A DNA stretch of 64,000 nucleotides from Chitinophagaceae bacterium (lineage in GTDB: Bacteria; Bacteroidota; Bacteroidia; Chitinophagales; Chitinophagaceae). Both the position numbers and the translations under genes were made by a program. The stretch spans positions 62,001 to 126,000 of the forward strand of contig JADJBP010000008.1 in the NCBI GenBank assembly GCA_016703625.1, in the 5' to 3' direction. Position 1 is the first letter of the stretch; each line of letters opens with the position of its first letter. The notes under the pieces are model-generated. The model worked only from the letters and a program-made list of their open reading frames with translations, was not told where the DNA came from and did not search any database. Shown here piece after piece: positions 46,892-57,106 of the stretch.

Positions 46892-49799
46892 TGAGCTGTT
46901 CAATCACCCGATTTTTTTCAACCCTTCTATTGCTGCCTTTTGTTTTTGGGGCAGCTGCCCAACGGCCCGGCTATAAATATTTTAAACTCGAAAAAGATAA
47001 TAAGACAGTTAAAATAAATACCCTGTTCAAAAACCACCAGGGTTACCTGTATGCCGGTACCGACAATGGCCTTTATAAATTTGACGGTGAAAAATACATC
47101 AACATCTATTTTGAGAATGCAGAATACACAGATACAGTAACCGCCATTTTCCAGGACAGGCAGCAAAAGATATGGGTTGGATTTAAAAGTGGCCGCATTG
47201 CCAATATCATAAATAAAAAACTGCTTTATTTTAACCCGGAAGAAGGTACTCCCAAAAAAAAGATCACGGCATTCCTGCAGGACAGGGAAAACAACATCTG
47301 GTTTTCTACCAATGGTGAAGGCATCTATTATATGAAGGGAAACCGTATTTTCCTGATCAATGATGAAGATGGTTTGAGTGATCTCAATATCAGTTCACTG
47401 GCATTGGCAGGTAATGGTGATGTGCTTGCCGGCTCCGACCAGGGCATCAATATCTGCAGCATCAAAAACGGCAAAAAACAAATTACCGTAATAAGCCCTA
47501 AACAGGGGCTGCCCGATTATATTGTTACGGCTGTTGTACCTGCCGGCAATAATACTTTCTGGATCGGCTTACAGGACAAAGGTTTTTGTTTGTATGATCA
47601 TGTTACTAAAAAAATTACCGTTCCACCAGCTGCAAACAACTGGAACCTGGGACAGGTAAATTCATTATTACAGGCACAACAGGTGCTCTGGATCGCAACC
47701 CAGCATAATGGCCTGTACAGGTTTTCGATCGCAGCAAATAAATTAGATTCCCTGCCAAAGGAAAATACAGGAGCAACAACCGTTAGTTTGCTGGAAGATA
47801 AGCAGGGGAATATCTGGTTAACTTCTCCCCTTTTTGGTTTGGTACGTACCCCGGGTGAAATGCTGAAATTAATTACCATTCCCGGTTCACCGGATTTTGA
47901 ACACGTACACGCCATCTTATCAGCAAAGAACGGCGATATCTGGATCAATGATTATAACAATGACCTGATCAGGCTTTTTGAAAAGGACGGAATTTACCAG
48001 GCCAAAAAAATTAAGATCCCTGCCCTTACCGTAAAAACAGATATCACTTCGCTTTACCAGGATATATATGAAAACATCTGGGTAGGTTCCATGGGCAAAG
48101 GTTTATTTATTGTAGACCCCGTTAGTTATAAAATACGATCTTTCAAGGAAAACAGCCTGTTCCTCAATGCCGGCATCCTCTCTATAAACGGCAGGGGAAA
48201 TTCTGTGTTTGTAAGCAGCCTCGAAGGTTCCATGCTGGTACAACTCGGGCCCGGGAATGCTGATATTGAAAAGCCTTACTCCTTCACCAATTACAACAGT
48301 TCCAGTACGGGCACAAACTATATTTATAATATTTTCAAAGACAGCAGGAACAGGATATGGTTTGCTACAGATGGTAACGGGTTAACGTTGCTGCAGCAGG
48401 ATAATTTCACATACTACAACAATAAAGACCAGATAAAAGACGGCCATATATTTTCCATTACAGAAGATAAGAGCGGCCATATATGGTTCAGTACATCCGG
48501 TGCAGGAATTTATAAATTTGATGGGCAGCATTTTACAAATTATACCGTTGCCGACGGGTTGAGTGACCTGAATATTTCAGTGTTGAAAACAGACAGCGCA
48601 GGGAACATCATCATTGTGCATAAACTGGGGCTCGATATTTTAAACCCGGCAACCGGCAGTATCTCATACCTCAACAACAGCCAGGGTATTACCAAGATCA
48701 ATGCAGAAGACCTGGGAGCTGTTACCCAGGATAGTTCAGGCAGGGTAATGGTGAGCACCGTAAGTGGTATCCTGTCCTATTCTTTTCCTGAAAACTCATT
48801 GCAAAAACCAATCGCACTGATCGAATCTGTACAGTTGTTTTTACAGGATATTGATGATGACCGTCCAAAAATTTTCCGGCATGATGAAAACAATTTCACT
48901 TTTAATTACACCGGGTTGTATTATTCCGATCCCGAAACGGTTTATTACCAGTACAAGCTTGAAGGGCTCGACAACAACTGGGTGATCACAAAGGACCGGA
49001 GTAAAAATTTTCCAAACCTCGAACCGGGAAAATATACTTTCCGAATCCAGTCCTCGCTCAATAAAACCTTTAAGAATGCAGATGAGGCTGTTTATACATT
49101 TATCATTAAAAAAGCTTTTTACAAACAGGCATGGTTCATTATACTCTGTATCATACTGGCAGCTGCACTGCTGTATTGGTATATCCGGATCAGGGAAGCT
49201 TCTTTAAAGAAGATAGAGCGCCTGCGCCAGGAAAAGATTCAGTTCCAGTTTGAAGTGCTGCGGAACCAGGTAAACCCGCATTTCCTGTTCAACAGTTTCA
49301 ACACCTCATATCCACCATTGAAGATGATCCCAAAATGGCGGTTGAATACGTGGAACAGTTATCCGATTTTTTCAGGAATATTGTAAATTACAGGGACAAA
49401 GAGATCATTTCCTTACAGGAAGAAACAGACCTTTTGCAAACTTATTTTTTCCTGCAGCAAAAGCGCCATGGCAGCAATATAGAATTAATTTCAGCTTTAT
49501 CGGAACAGCAAAAGGCACAATATTTTATTCCGCCCTTAACGTTGCAGCTTTTGATGGAAAATGCCATCAAGCACAATGCGGTTTCAAAGGAAACGAGGCT
49601 TGTCATCAGCCTGGATATTACGGATGATGAATACCTGTTGTTTAAAAATAATATTCATACCAGGTTAAGCAAACAGGAAAGTTCCGGCATGGGACTCCAG
49701 AATATCATTAACAGGTATACCCTGCTTTCCAGTAAAAAAGTAAAGATAGAACAGGATGAAAATTATTTTATCGTTTCACTTCCACTTTTAAAAAATTGA
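46891..49799 (+). CDS. Propeller-type sensor histidine kinase, LytS/YpdA class (frameshifted)
   Basis: A signal peptide (to about residue 23) precedes a long extracytoplasmic region of Reg_prop propeller units (YAGTDNGLYKFDG, IWFSTNGEGIYYM, IWFATDGNGLTLL). Then come a Y_Y_Y domain (FNYTGLYYSDPETVYYQYKL), one membrane helix (AWFIILCIILAAALLYWYI) and a His_kinase domain with NPHFLFNSFN. One C is missing at 49304-49305, after which STIEDDPKMAVEYVEQLSDF and the ATPase part LTLQLLMENAIKHNAV follow. Repaired length about 970. It probably senses an envelope or periplasmic signal linked to the upstream cytochrome/YceI genes. Confidence 0.92.
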
Positions 49800-49800
49800 T

Positions 49801-50568
49801 ATGCGCAGAATTTTGATCATAGAAGACGAAGAACCGGCAGCGAAAAGGTTGTTGAAAATGGTTAAAGAAATTGAACCGGGTGTTGAATTACTCGATTCCA
49901 TCGTGAGCGTTTCTTCTGCGGTTAAGTGGTTCGGCGAAAACGACCAGCCCGATCTCATTTTTTCCGACATACAACTGGCAGACGGAACCAGTTTTGAGAT
50001 CTTTAAAACAGTAAAGATCACCTGCCCCGTTATTTTTGTAACCGCGTATGACCAATATGCCATTGAAGCATTTAAGATCAACAGTATTGATTACCTGCTG
50101 AAACCCTTAAAAAAAGAAGAGTTGCAGGCTGCCATCAGCAAATTCAAAAAGTTAAAACAGGTTCCTGCCCCGCCACTGGATATTGACAAATTATTACAGG
50201 CATATAACCCGCAGACACATACGTACAAAACAAGGTTTATTGTAAGGTATGGCGAGCACATTAAAACAGTAAATACAGAAGAGATCGCTTACTTCTATAC
50301 CGAGGATAAAATTAATTTCCTGACCACCTTTGAAGGAAGGCGCTTTGCCATTGATATAAACCTCGACAGCCTGGAATCCCTGCTCGATCCAAAAACATTC
50401 TTCCGAATTAACCGCCAGTTCATAGTTTCCATAAAGTCCATTGCAGAAATGTTTGCCTACACAAAAGCCCGCGTACTCATTAAACTGAAACCACCTGCAA
50501 AACAGGAAACCATTGTCAGCACAGAAAGATCAGCAGATTTTAAAGTATGGCTGGATGATGGCAGCTGA
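49801..50568 (+). CDS. LytTR response regulator
   Basis: 255 residues: receiver with acidic pocket EDEE, phospho-acceptor D56 (IFSDIQLADG), VTAYDQYAIEAF and K103-region LLKPLKK; C-terminal LytTR domain with EEIAYFYTEDKINFLTT and FFRINRQFIVS. It starts one base after the kinase stop and is its cognate partner. LytTR proteins bind imperfect direct repeats at target promoters. Intact. Confidence 0.94.
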   Translation: MRRILIIEDEEPAAKRLLKMVKEIEPGVELLDSIVSVSSAVKWFGENDQPDLIFSDIQLADGTSFEIFKTVKITCPVIFVTAYDQYAIEAFKINSIDYLLKPLKKEELQAAISKFKKLKQVPAPPLDIDKLLQAYNPQTHTYKTRFIVRYGEHIKTVNTEEIAYFYTEDKINFLTTFEGRRFAIDINLDSLESLLDPKTFFRINRQFIVSIKSIAEMFAYTKARVLIKLKPPAKQETIVSTERSADFKVWLDDGS

Positions 50569-50839
50569 CCCGGTATACCATTCGTTCCTGCTGTAAAGAA
50601 GGCCAGCATTCTATGATTATCCCCTGCCAGTATCCCTTTACCCCAATAGAATCCCCTTCAGTGATTTAAATTACCGTTTCGGCAGTGTTCTGTTTTAATA
50701 TACTTTTTATTGACAGACATTTATAGTGTCATTATGTATTACTGGAATTGGTGGATCAGCAAAACGGGTAAGCCTGTTTTAAAGACATCAAAACATAATA
50801 ACATATTTGGTTACCGCTATTGTCCTCATATTTTAAACC

Positions 50840-51430
50840 ATGAAAATTATGAAATGCCACAACAACTTAACAGATCAACAGCTTATCCATTCCTTTCTTG
50901 AAGGCGATGTTGAAGCCTTTTCAGCCATTGTAAACCGTCACCGGAACAGGATCTTTACCAGCATTTGCCTGCTGGTAAAAGATAAATACCGGGCCGAAGA
51001 TATTTTCCAGGATGTTTTTATCCGGATCATCGAAAAGTTAAAGAAAGGCCGTTATACCGATGAAGGAAAATTTTTGCCATGGGCTATCCGCATTGCACAT
51101 AATATGTGTGTAGACCATTTCAGGAAGATAAAGCGCTGCCCGGCCATTAAAACCAGCGATGGGCTGAACCTGTTCAATGATCCTGTTCATGCAGCACCTG
51201 CAGCTGATTACAACCTGTTAAACAGCCAAAGACAGCTCGGCGTGAAACAAATGCTGGACATGCTTCCGGAAGACCAGCGTGAAGTGATCATTTTACGACA
51301 TTATGGAGATATGAGCTTTAAAGAGATCGCAGGAATTACCCATTGCAGTATCAACACTGCCCTTGGCCGTATGCGTTATGGATTAATGAATATGCGGAGG
51401 ATGATGACAGAAAAACAGGTCGCATTTTGA
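50840..51430 (+). CDS. ECF-type sigma-70 factor
   Basis: 196 residues. Sigma region 2 reads DVEAFSAIVNRHRNRIF, YRAEDIFQDVFIRIIEKL and FLPWAIRIAHNMCVDHFRK; region 4 reads MLPEDQREVIILRHYGDMSF, KEIAGITHCSINTALGRMRYG. Two in-frame starts (50840, 50849) are possible. No anti-sigma gene follows, and a terminator lies 47 bp downstream, so it may be a stand-alone sigma. It is 271 bp after the LytTR gene. Confidence 0.9.
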   Translation: MKIMKCHNNLTDQQLIHSFLEGDVEAFSAIVNRHRNRIFTSICLLVKDKYRAEDIFQDVFIRIIEKLKKGRYTDEGKFLPWAIRIAHNMCVDHFRKIKRCPAIKTSDGLNLFNDPVHAAPAADYNLLNSQRQLGVKQMLDMLPEDQREVIILRHYGDMSFKEIAGITHCSINTALGRMRYGLMNMRRMMTEKQVAF

Positions 51431-51477
51431 GCACCTGGCGATAATGAACCGGATCTTTAACCCTATTATAAATGAAG

Positions 51478-51499
51478 GCCCCCGGATATTACCGGGGGT
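51478..51499 (+). terminator. Terminator of the ECF sigma gene
   Basis: GCCCCCGG (51478-51485), loop ATATTA and CCGGGGGT (51492-51499) form a strong stem followed by CTTTTTA. Confidence 0.9.
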
Positions 51500-51681
51500 C
51501 TTTTTATTTTGCAGGCATTGAATTAAGCCCATAATTGAACCAGGCTACCCCGGGATAACCATGGCTGGCATTATATCCTGCTCAGCAGTTAAAAATACGG
51601 GTTCAGGGTATTTCAGTTTTAAACTGCATTAAAATTTCAGACTTTTATATTGTAAATAATTCATCACAAAACCAGGATAAC

Positions 51682-51890
51682 ATGAAAAAAATAAAACCAT
51701 ATTACGCTCATGCCCCGGATCCGGGATCTGTATTTTTCGATCCGCATCCTGCTTAAAAAGATTCTCCTGTGAAAACCAAACCAATACCGTTTTAAGATCC
51801 GAACAAATAAATTTACCGGTAACCATTCAATATCCCGCCGGTAAAAAGATCACTAAGTTTCAGGCAGGTTTTTGTTTCAAGCAACCGTAA
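51682..51890 (+). CDS. Possible small protein (frame uncertain)
   Basis: ATG 51682 starts MKKIKP and stops early (24 codons). A frame change within the first ten codons opens a frame of about 60 codons reading ILRSCPGSGICIFRSASCLK, RFSCENQTNTVLRSEQIN, LPVTIQYPAGKKITKFQA to TAA 51890. Given the error rate elsewhere this may be a real cysteine-containing small protein. I recognise no family and the call is speculative. Confidence 0.25.
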
Positions 51891-51908
51891 CATGTATATG
51901 TTACGGTT
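51883..51908. repeat. Perfect inverted repeat
   Basis: AACCGTAACA and TGTTACGGTT are exact complements around TGTATA (10-bp stem, 6-base loop). It overlaps the end of the possible small ORF. There is no strong T tract, so it is either a weak terminator or a binding site. Confidence 0.6.
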
Positions 51909-52097
51909 CACTATTTTAACCCGGTGCTGTAGTTTTTTATAACCCGGTATCTAAGATTTTCCCGGACCTGGAAATAGCATTCCGGGTAAAGTCCAACCAT
52001 CGCCGGACGCAGAATAGCGATGCAACGGGTACAATTTTAAAGACAGGTTTCATATCCTGACATTTTTTTATGATATTTGCGCAATCTCTTATAAATA

Positions 52098-53354
52098 ATG
52101 AAGGTACTAATCAGGCAAGCCAGGATCATTTCTCCCTCCTCTCCTTTTAACAGGCAAACCAAAGATATTTTAATTAACAGGGGAAAGATCGTTTCCATAG
52201 CTGATCACATTGATGAAAAAGCGGATCAAACCATTGAACATAAGGACCTGTGTGTAAGCATTGGCTGGATGGATATGTTTGCCGATTTTGGCGACCCCGG
52301 TTTTGAACAGAAGGAAACCATGGAAAGCGGTGCTATGGCTGCAGCTGCAGGAGGTTTTACCGATGTGATGCTGATACCCAACAGCCGGCCGGTGGTTGAC
52401 AATAAATCGCAGGTTGAATATATTGTTCAGAAATCAAAACAGGTTGCGGTGAATATTCATCCTATGGGTGCCGTATCCAAAAAGGCCGAAGGAACAGAAC
52501 TGGCAGAGATGTATGATATGCAGCAATCCGGGGCCCTGGCATTTAGTGATGGCATTAATCCTATTCAGCATTCAGGACTGGTTTTAAAAGCCCTGCAATA
52601 TGTAAAAAGTTTTGAAGGCACGATCATACAGGTACCGGATGATACCGGTATTGGTACAAACGGCTTGATGAATGAAGGCATTATTTCAACTCAAATGGGT
52701 TTACCCGGTAAACCATCCATGGCCGAAGAACTGATGGTGGCCCGTGATATTAAGCTGGCCCGCTATGCCGGCAGCAAACTGCATTTTGCCGGTATCTCAT
52801 CGCCCAAAAGCCTGGAATATATTAAACGGGCAAAAGAAGGCGGTATCCGGGTAACCTGTTCAATTGCCCCTTACCAGGTCTATTTTTGTGATGAAGACCT
52901 GCAGGATTATGACAGCAATCTTAAATTAAATCCACCGGTACGAAGCCGGGCCGATATGATGGCTGTGCGGAAAGCCCTGGTTGACGGGACCATTGACTGT
53001 GTGGCATCACATCACCTGCCACAGCATTGGGACAACAAGACCTGTGAGTTTGAATATGCCAAACCCGGTATGATCGGTTTGGAAACCATGTTTGCAGTGT
53101 TAACCGAATGTGGCTTGCCAGCCGAAGATTTTGTGCAGATGCAAACGGTTAATGTGCGGAATATTTTTAGCCTGCCGGTCCCGGAAATAAAAGAAGGCGA
53201 AACGGCTTCCCTCACTTTATTCATACCCAATACCGAATTTGTTTTTGATGGGTCCATGATACATTCCAAATCAAAGAACACGCCTTTCATTGGTAAAAAA
53301 TTAAAAGGAAAAGTGATCGGGATCATTAACAGGTCCCAGGTACAACTGAATTAA
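52098..53354 (+). CDS. Dihydroorotase-like protein lacking zinc ligands
   Basis: 418 residues of amidohydrolase fold: MKVLIRQARIISPSSPFNRQ, ILINRGKIVSIADHI, GGFTDVMLIPNSRPVVDNKS, KLHFAGISSPKSLEYIKRA and LNPPVRSRADMMAVRKALVDG. The first metal motif, normally DxHxHxR, is DMFADFGDPGFEQKE here, with no HxH. The late DHAPH-like motif reads SHHLPQ. The catalytic zinc centre is therefore largely absent. In other bacteria such inactive homologues support aspartate carbamoyltransferase; whether that holds here is unknown. First gene of the 52-59 kb operon. Confidence 0.85.
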   Translation: MKVLIRQARIISPSSPFNRQTKDILINRGKIVSIADHIDEKADQTIEHKDLCVSIGWMDMFADFGDPGFEQKETMESGAMAAAAGGFTDVMLIPNSRPVVDNKSQVEYIVQKSKQVAVNIHPMGAVSKKAEGTELAEMYDMQQSGALAFSDGINPIQHSGLVLKALQYVKSFEGTIIQVPDDTGIGTNGLMNEGIISTQMGLPGKPSMAEELMVARDIKLARYAGSKLHFAGISSPKSLEYIKRAKEGGIRVTCSIAPYQVYFCDEDLQDYDSNLKLNPPVRSRADMMAVRKALVDGTIDCVASHHLPQHWDNKTCEFEYAKPGMIGLETMFAVLTECGLPAEDFVQMQTVNVRNIFSLPVPEIKEGETASLTLFIPNTEFVFDGSMIHSKSKNTPFIGKKLKGKVIGIINRSQVQLN

Positions 53355-53360
53355 CAAACC

Positions 53361-53849
53361 ATGCAGATACATTTAGACGCTACAAAGAAAGGTTTACTCT
53401 CCGGTTTAATAATGATCGGCCTGTCGCTGTTGTTCTATTATACCAAACAGCCATTTAACAGCCCGCTGCAATACCTGATCTATGTTATTTATGCAGCTGG
53501 TATTGTATGGACGATCTATGAATTTTCCAAAACAGAAGAAAACCCCAATAAATTCGGCGCATTCTTTTTACAGGGATTTAAGTGTTTTATTGTGATAACA
53601 CTGCTGATGGTTGTTTTTACATTTGTTTTCAATAAAATGCATCCCGAATTCAAAGAAGATATGGTAAAGGCTTACCGGGAAGATATGGTATCAAAAGGGA
53701 ATACTACCCCTGACGAAATATTGAAAAATATTGAAAAAGCAAAAGAATATTACCTCACCATGCTTTTATCCGGTGCTATATTTGGATATTTGCTGGCAGG
53801 TGCTGCTATAACTGCTGCCACCTCATTTATATTTTTGAAGAGAAATTAA
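53361..53849 (+). CDS. DUF4199 membrane protein
   Basis: 162 residues with four hydrophobic helices: GLLSGLIMIGLSLLFYY, LQYLIYVIYAAGIVWTIY, FIVITLLMVVFTFVF and LLAGAAITAATSFIF. The soluble loop before the last helix is DMVKAYREDMVSKGNTTPDE. DUF4199 proteins are frequent in Bacteroidota beside a DPM1-like glycosyltransferase, as here. Function unknown. Confidence 0.87.
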   Translation: MQIHLDATKKGLLSGLIMIGLSLLFYYTKQPFNSPLQYLIYVIYAAGIVWTIYEFSKTEENPNKFGAFFLQGFKCFIVITLLMVVFTFVFNKMHPEFKEDMVKAYREDMVSKGNTTPDEILKNIEKAKEYYLTMLLSGAIFGYLLAGAAITAATSFIFLKRN

Positions 53850-53854
53850 TCAAC

Positions 53855-54796
53855 ATGGATCTGTCAATTGTTATCCCGTTATATAATGAAGAGGAATCTT
53901 TACCGGAACTGTCGGCATGGATCCAAAAAGTGATGCAGGAAAATAATTTCAGTTACGAAGTGATCATGATCGATGACGGCAGTACCGATGATTCCTGGAA
54001 AGTGATCGAACAGTTGCGGATCAGCAATCCAAATATAAAAGGCATCAAATTTCAGCGCAATTATGGTAAAAGTGCCGCACTGAATGAAGGTTTTAAGGCA
54101 GCACAGGGCGAAGTGGTGATCACCATGGATGCGGATATGCAGGACAGTCCTGATGAAATACCCGAACTGCGCAGGATGATCATTGAGGATGGGTTTGATA
54201 TCGTGAGCGGCTGGAAGAAAAAACGCTATGACAATACGCTCACCAAGAACATTCCCTCCAAATTATTCAATGCTGCAGCACGCAGGAGTTCAAAGATAAA
54301 ATTGCATGATTTCAACTGCGGTTTAAAATCATACAAAAGCAAAGTGATCAAGAGTATAGAAATTTACGGCGAAATGCACCGTTATATTCCCATCCTGGCC
54401 AAATGGGCGGGGTTCAGGAAGATCGGTGAAAAAGTGGTTGAGCACCGGGCCCGGAAATACGGCATTACCAAATTTGGCTGGGAGCGGTTTATCAACGGAT
54501 TTCTCGACCTGGGTTCCATCATGTTTGTGGGTAAGTTCGGTAAACGGCCCATGCACTTTTTCGGGTTGTGGGGTACGCTTTGTTTCCTGGCGGGTTTTCT
54601 CATCCTGTTATACCTCACCATTTCAAAATTCTTTTTCGATCAATCCGGTCTAACACAACGCCCACTTTTCTTTGTTGCCATCCTGGTCATGATCATTGGT
54701 TCGCAATTATTCCTTGCTGGGTTTATCGGTGAACTGATCGCAAGGAATTCACCGGAAAGAAACAGTTATTTAATTGAAGAGACAACCGGTTTATAA
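53855..54796 (+). CDS. Family 2 glycosyltransferase (DPM1/ArnC-like)
   Basis: 313 residues. The GT2 domain has LSIVIPLYNEEESLPEL, VIMIDDGSTDDSWKVIE, GKSAALNEGFKAAQG and the DxD-type ITMDADMQDSP, then the DPM1-like FNCGLKSYKS. Two C-terminal helices (FFGLWGTLCFLAGFLILLYL, FFVAILVMIIGSQLFLAGF) anchor it in the inner membrane. It likely moves a sugar to undecaprenyl phosphate. It starts five bases after DUF4199. Confidence 0.92.
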   Translation: MDLSIVIPLYNEEESLPELSAWIQKVMQENNFSYEVIMIDDGSTDDSWKVIEQLRISNPNIKGIKFQRNYGKSAALNEGFKAAQGEVVITMDADMQDSPDEIPELRRMIIEDGFDIVSGWKKKRYDNTLTKNIPSKLFNAAARRSSKIKLHDFNCGLKSYKSKVIKSIEIYGEMHRYIPILAKWAGFRKIGEKVVEHRARKYGITKFGWERFINGFLDLGSIMFVGKFGKRPMHFFGLWGTLCFLAGFLILLYLTISKFFFDQSGLTQRPLFFVAILVMIIGSQLFLAGFIGELIARNSPERNSYLIEETTGL

Positions 54797-54810
54797 AACT
54801 TCCTGAAACC

Positions 54811-55968
54811 ATGCATGTAATCATCATCGGCCCGGCTCATCCTCTACGTGGCGGTGGTATTACCACATTCAATGAACGCCTGGCACGTCAGTTCCAGGAT
54901 GAAGGGCACCGGGCAAGCATTTATTCTTTTTCTTTACAGTATCCCGGGTTTTTATTCCCCGGCAAATCACAGTTTACCGATGAGCCGGCACCCGCCGGGC
55001 TGGATATACATACCCGTATCAATTCTGTGAACCCGGTTAACTGGTTACTGGTGGGCAATGAGATCAAAAAAGCATTACCCGATATCGTTATTGTAAGATA
55101 CTGGATCCCGCTGATGGGCCCATGCCTGGGTACGATCCTGCGCATCATCAAAAAAATAAACATACAAAGATCATTTGTATAGCTGATAATATCATCCCGC
55201 ATGAAAAACGCCCGGGTGACAGCATCTTTTACCCGCTATTTTATAAAACCGGTTGATGCCTTTATAACGATGAGTGAAAAAGTGATGCAGGATCTGCGTT
55301 TGTTCACCACCGCAAAAAAAGCCATCCTTATACCCCACCCTTTGTATGATAATTTTGGAGAGAAGATATCAAAGGAACAGGCAAGAAAGAAACTGGGAAT
55401 TGACAATTCGCAAAAACTAATGTTATTCTTTGGCTTTATCCGGAAATACAAAGGCCTTGACATTTTACTGGATGCCATGAAAATCCTAAAAGATTCAACA
55501 TGGCCAAATGCAGATCCGCTGGACCCCGCGGGTTGCCAATTGCTGGTTGCCGGTGAATTTTATGAAGACAGGAAGGCGTATGATGACCAGATCGACAGGC
55601 TGGGCATAAAAGATAATTTGATCCTGCATACCCATTTTATACCTGACGCTGATGTAAAATATTATGTATGCGCCGCAGATGTGGTGATACAGCCTTACCG
55701 GAATGCTACCCAAAGCGGGGTAACCCCCCTTGCCTATCATTTTGAAGTACCGATGATCGTTACCAATGTGGGTGGCTTGCCTTCCATGGTACCCGATAAT
55801 AAAGCGGGCCTGGTTGCAGAACCCAATGCAGCATCATTAGCACAAAAAGTTGTTGATTATTTTGATAAAGGAGAAAATTATTTTTTACCGCATTTACTGG
55901 AAGAAAAGAAAAAATTCAGCTGGACAAAAATGCTGGAAAGCATCCTTGAACTGGCCAATAGTAAGTAA
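54811..55968 (+). CDS. Family 4 glycosyltransferase (frameshifted)
   Basis: The N-terminal part reads MHVIIIGPAHPLRGGGITTF, NERLARQFQDEGH and IVRYWIPLMGPCLGTILR. One A is missing in the A7 run at 55150-55156. The repaired frame reads NKHTKIICIADNIIPHEKRP and then FTRYFIKPVDAFITMSEKV. The GT1/4 C-terminal domain has LMLFFGFIRKYKGLDILLDA, AADVVIQPYRNATQSGVTPL (EX7E-like region) and VGGLPSMVPDNKAGLVAEPN. Repaired length about 385. It probably acts in LPS or glycan assembly together with the GDP-heptose genes. Confidence 0.9.
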
Positions 55969-55990
55969 ATTGCCACACTAAACAGATTCA

Positions 55991-57030
55991 ATGATCTACA
56001 GAAGCAAAGCGCCATTAAGGATCGGGTTGGCCGGGGGAGGAACAGATGTGAGTCCTTACAGCGACCTGTATGGCGGCGCCATTTTAAATGCAACCATTTC
56101 CCTCTCTGCCTATGCTACTATTGAACCATTAACCGAAAATAAGATCATTGTTACAGCGCTCGACAGGAATGAACTGCAGCAATATGATTGGATGACCGAA
56201 CTTCCTGTTGACGGGAAACTTGACCTGCTGAAAGGCGTTTACAACCGTATACAGAAAGATCATCCTTTTCTTTGCCGGGTTTACGTTTATCTACTTTTGT
56301 GGATGCCCCGGCCGGATCCGGTTTGGGTACTTCTTCTACCCTGGTAGTTGCGATATTGGGAGCCTTCGTCGAAATGCTGAAGTTGCCGATGAAAGAATAC
56401 CAGGTTGCACAATACGCATACGATATTGAACGCAACGACCTGCAACTGGCCGGCGGAAAACAGGACCAGTATGCAGCCACTTTTGGCGGTGTGAATTTTA
56501 TGGAATTTTATCACAATGATAAAGTGATCGTAAATCCTTTGCGCATTAAACCCGAGTACCTGCACGAACTTGAAAATAACCTGGTACTTTATTTTACAGC
56601 AACTTCACGGGAAAGTGCAGCCATCATAAAGGAACAGGTGAAAAATGTAGAGGATAAAAATGAAAAAAGTATTGAAGCCATGCACCACCTGAAAGAACAG
56701 GCAAGGATGATGAAGGAAGCTTTGCTGCAGGGAAATTTAAATGAAATAGGCCTGATATTGGATTATGGATTTGAACAGAAACGCAATATGGCTGCCAATA
56801 TCAGCAACAGCGAAATTGAAAAAGTGTATGAAGCAGCCAAAGCAGCGGGTGCAACCGGTGGTAAGATCAGTGGTGCAGGCGGCGGCGGATTCATGATATT
56901 TTATTGCCCGGGGAATACACGCTATGCTGTAATTAAATCCCTGTACAGTTTTGGTGGTGTGGTCAGGGATTATTCATTTACCAAATATGGTTTAACAACC
57001 TGGACAGCCCCCTCTTCCCCCCAGGGGTAA
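55991..57030 (+). CDS. hddA: D-glycero-alpha-D-manno-heptose 7-phosphate kinase (frameshifted)
   Basis: A GHMP kinase: MIYRSKAPLRIGLAGGGTDV, SPYSDLYGGAILNATISL. One T is missing at 56276-56279, then SLPGLRLSTFVDAPAGSGLG and TSSTLVVAILGAF (ATP loop), GGKQDQYAATFGGVNFMEF and GGKISGAGGGGFMIFYC. It phosphorylates the heptose 7-phosphate made by GmhA at C1. The last residues (TAPSSPQG) come from a C-rich extragenic repeat. The spacing to its neighbours fits a single operon. Confidence 0.92.
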
Positions 57031-57036
57031 GTTAGG
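57006..57036 (+). repeat. C-rich palindromic repeat at hddA 3' end
   Basis: AGCCCCCTCTTCCCCCCAGG then GGTAAGTTAG encodes the last residues of hddA and its stop TAA. It is related to the elements at 57681 and 57784. Confidence 0.55.
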
Positions 57037-57106
57037 CAACAGCATCAGGTGTAAAACCTGTTTTCGATATTACAGGCTTTAAATAAAGACAATTTAAAAG
57101 GATCAT

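Larger units (their letters stand above)
51500..52097. other. Gap of about 600 bp without a confident gene
   Basis: Between the sigma terminator and the dihydroorotase-like start there is one possible small ORF (51682-51890), one hairpin (51883-51908) and repeated AACCCGGT motifs (51919, 51943). GATATTTG at 52072-52079, one base off TAnnTTTG, may be the promoter of the 52-59 kb operon. Confidence 0.5.

Noticed and set aside
51629..51826. Minus-strand 65-residue ORF in the 51.5-52.1 kb gap.
   Set aside because: No start context, no family resemblance, and it overlaps a more plausible plus-strand reading.
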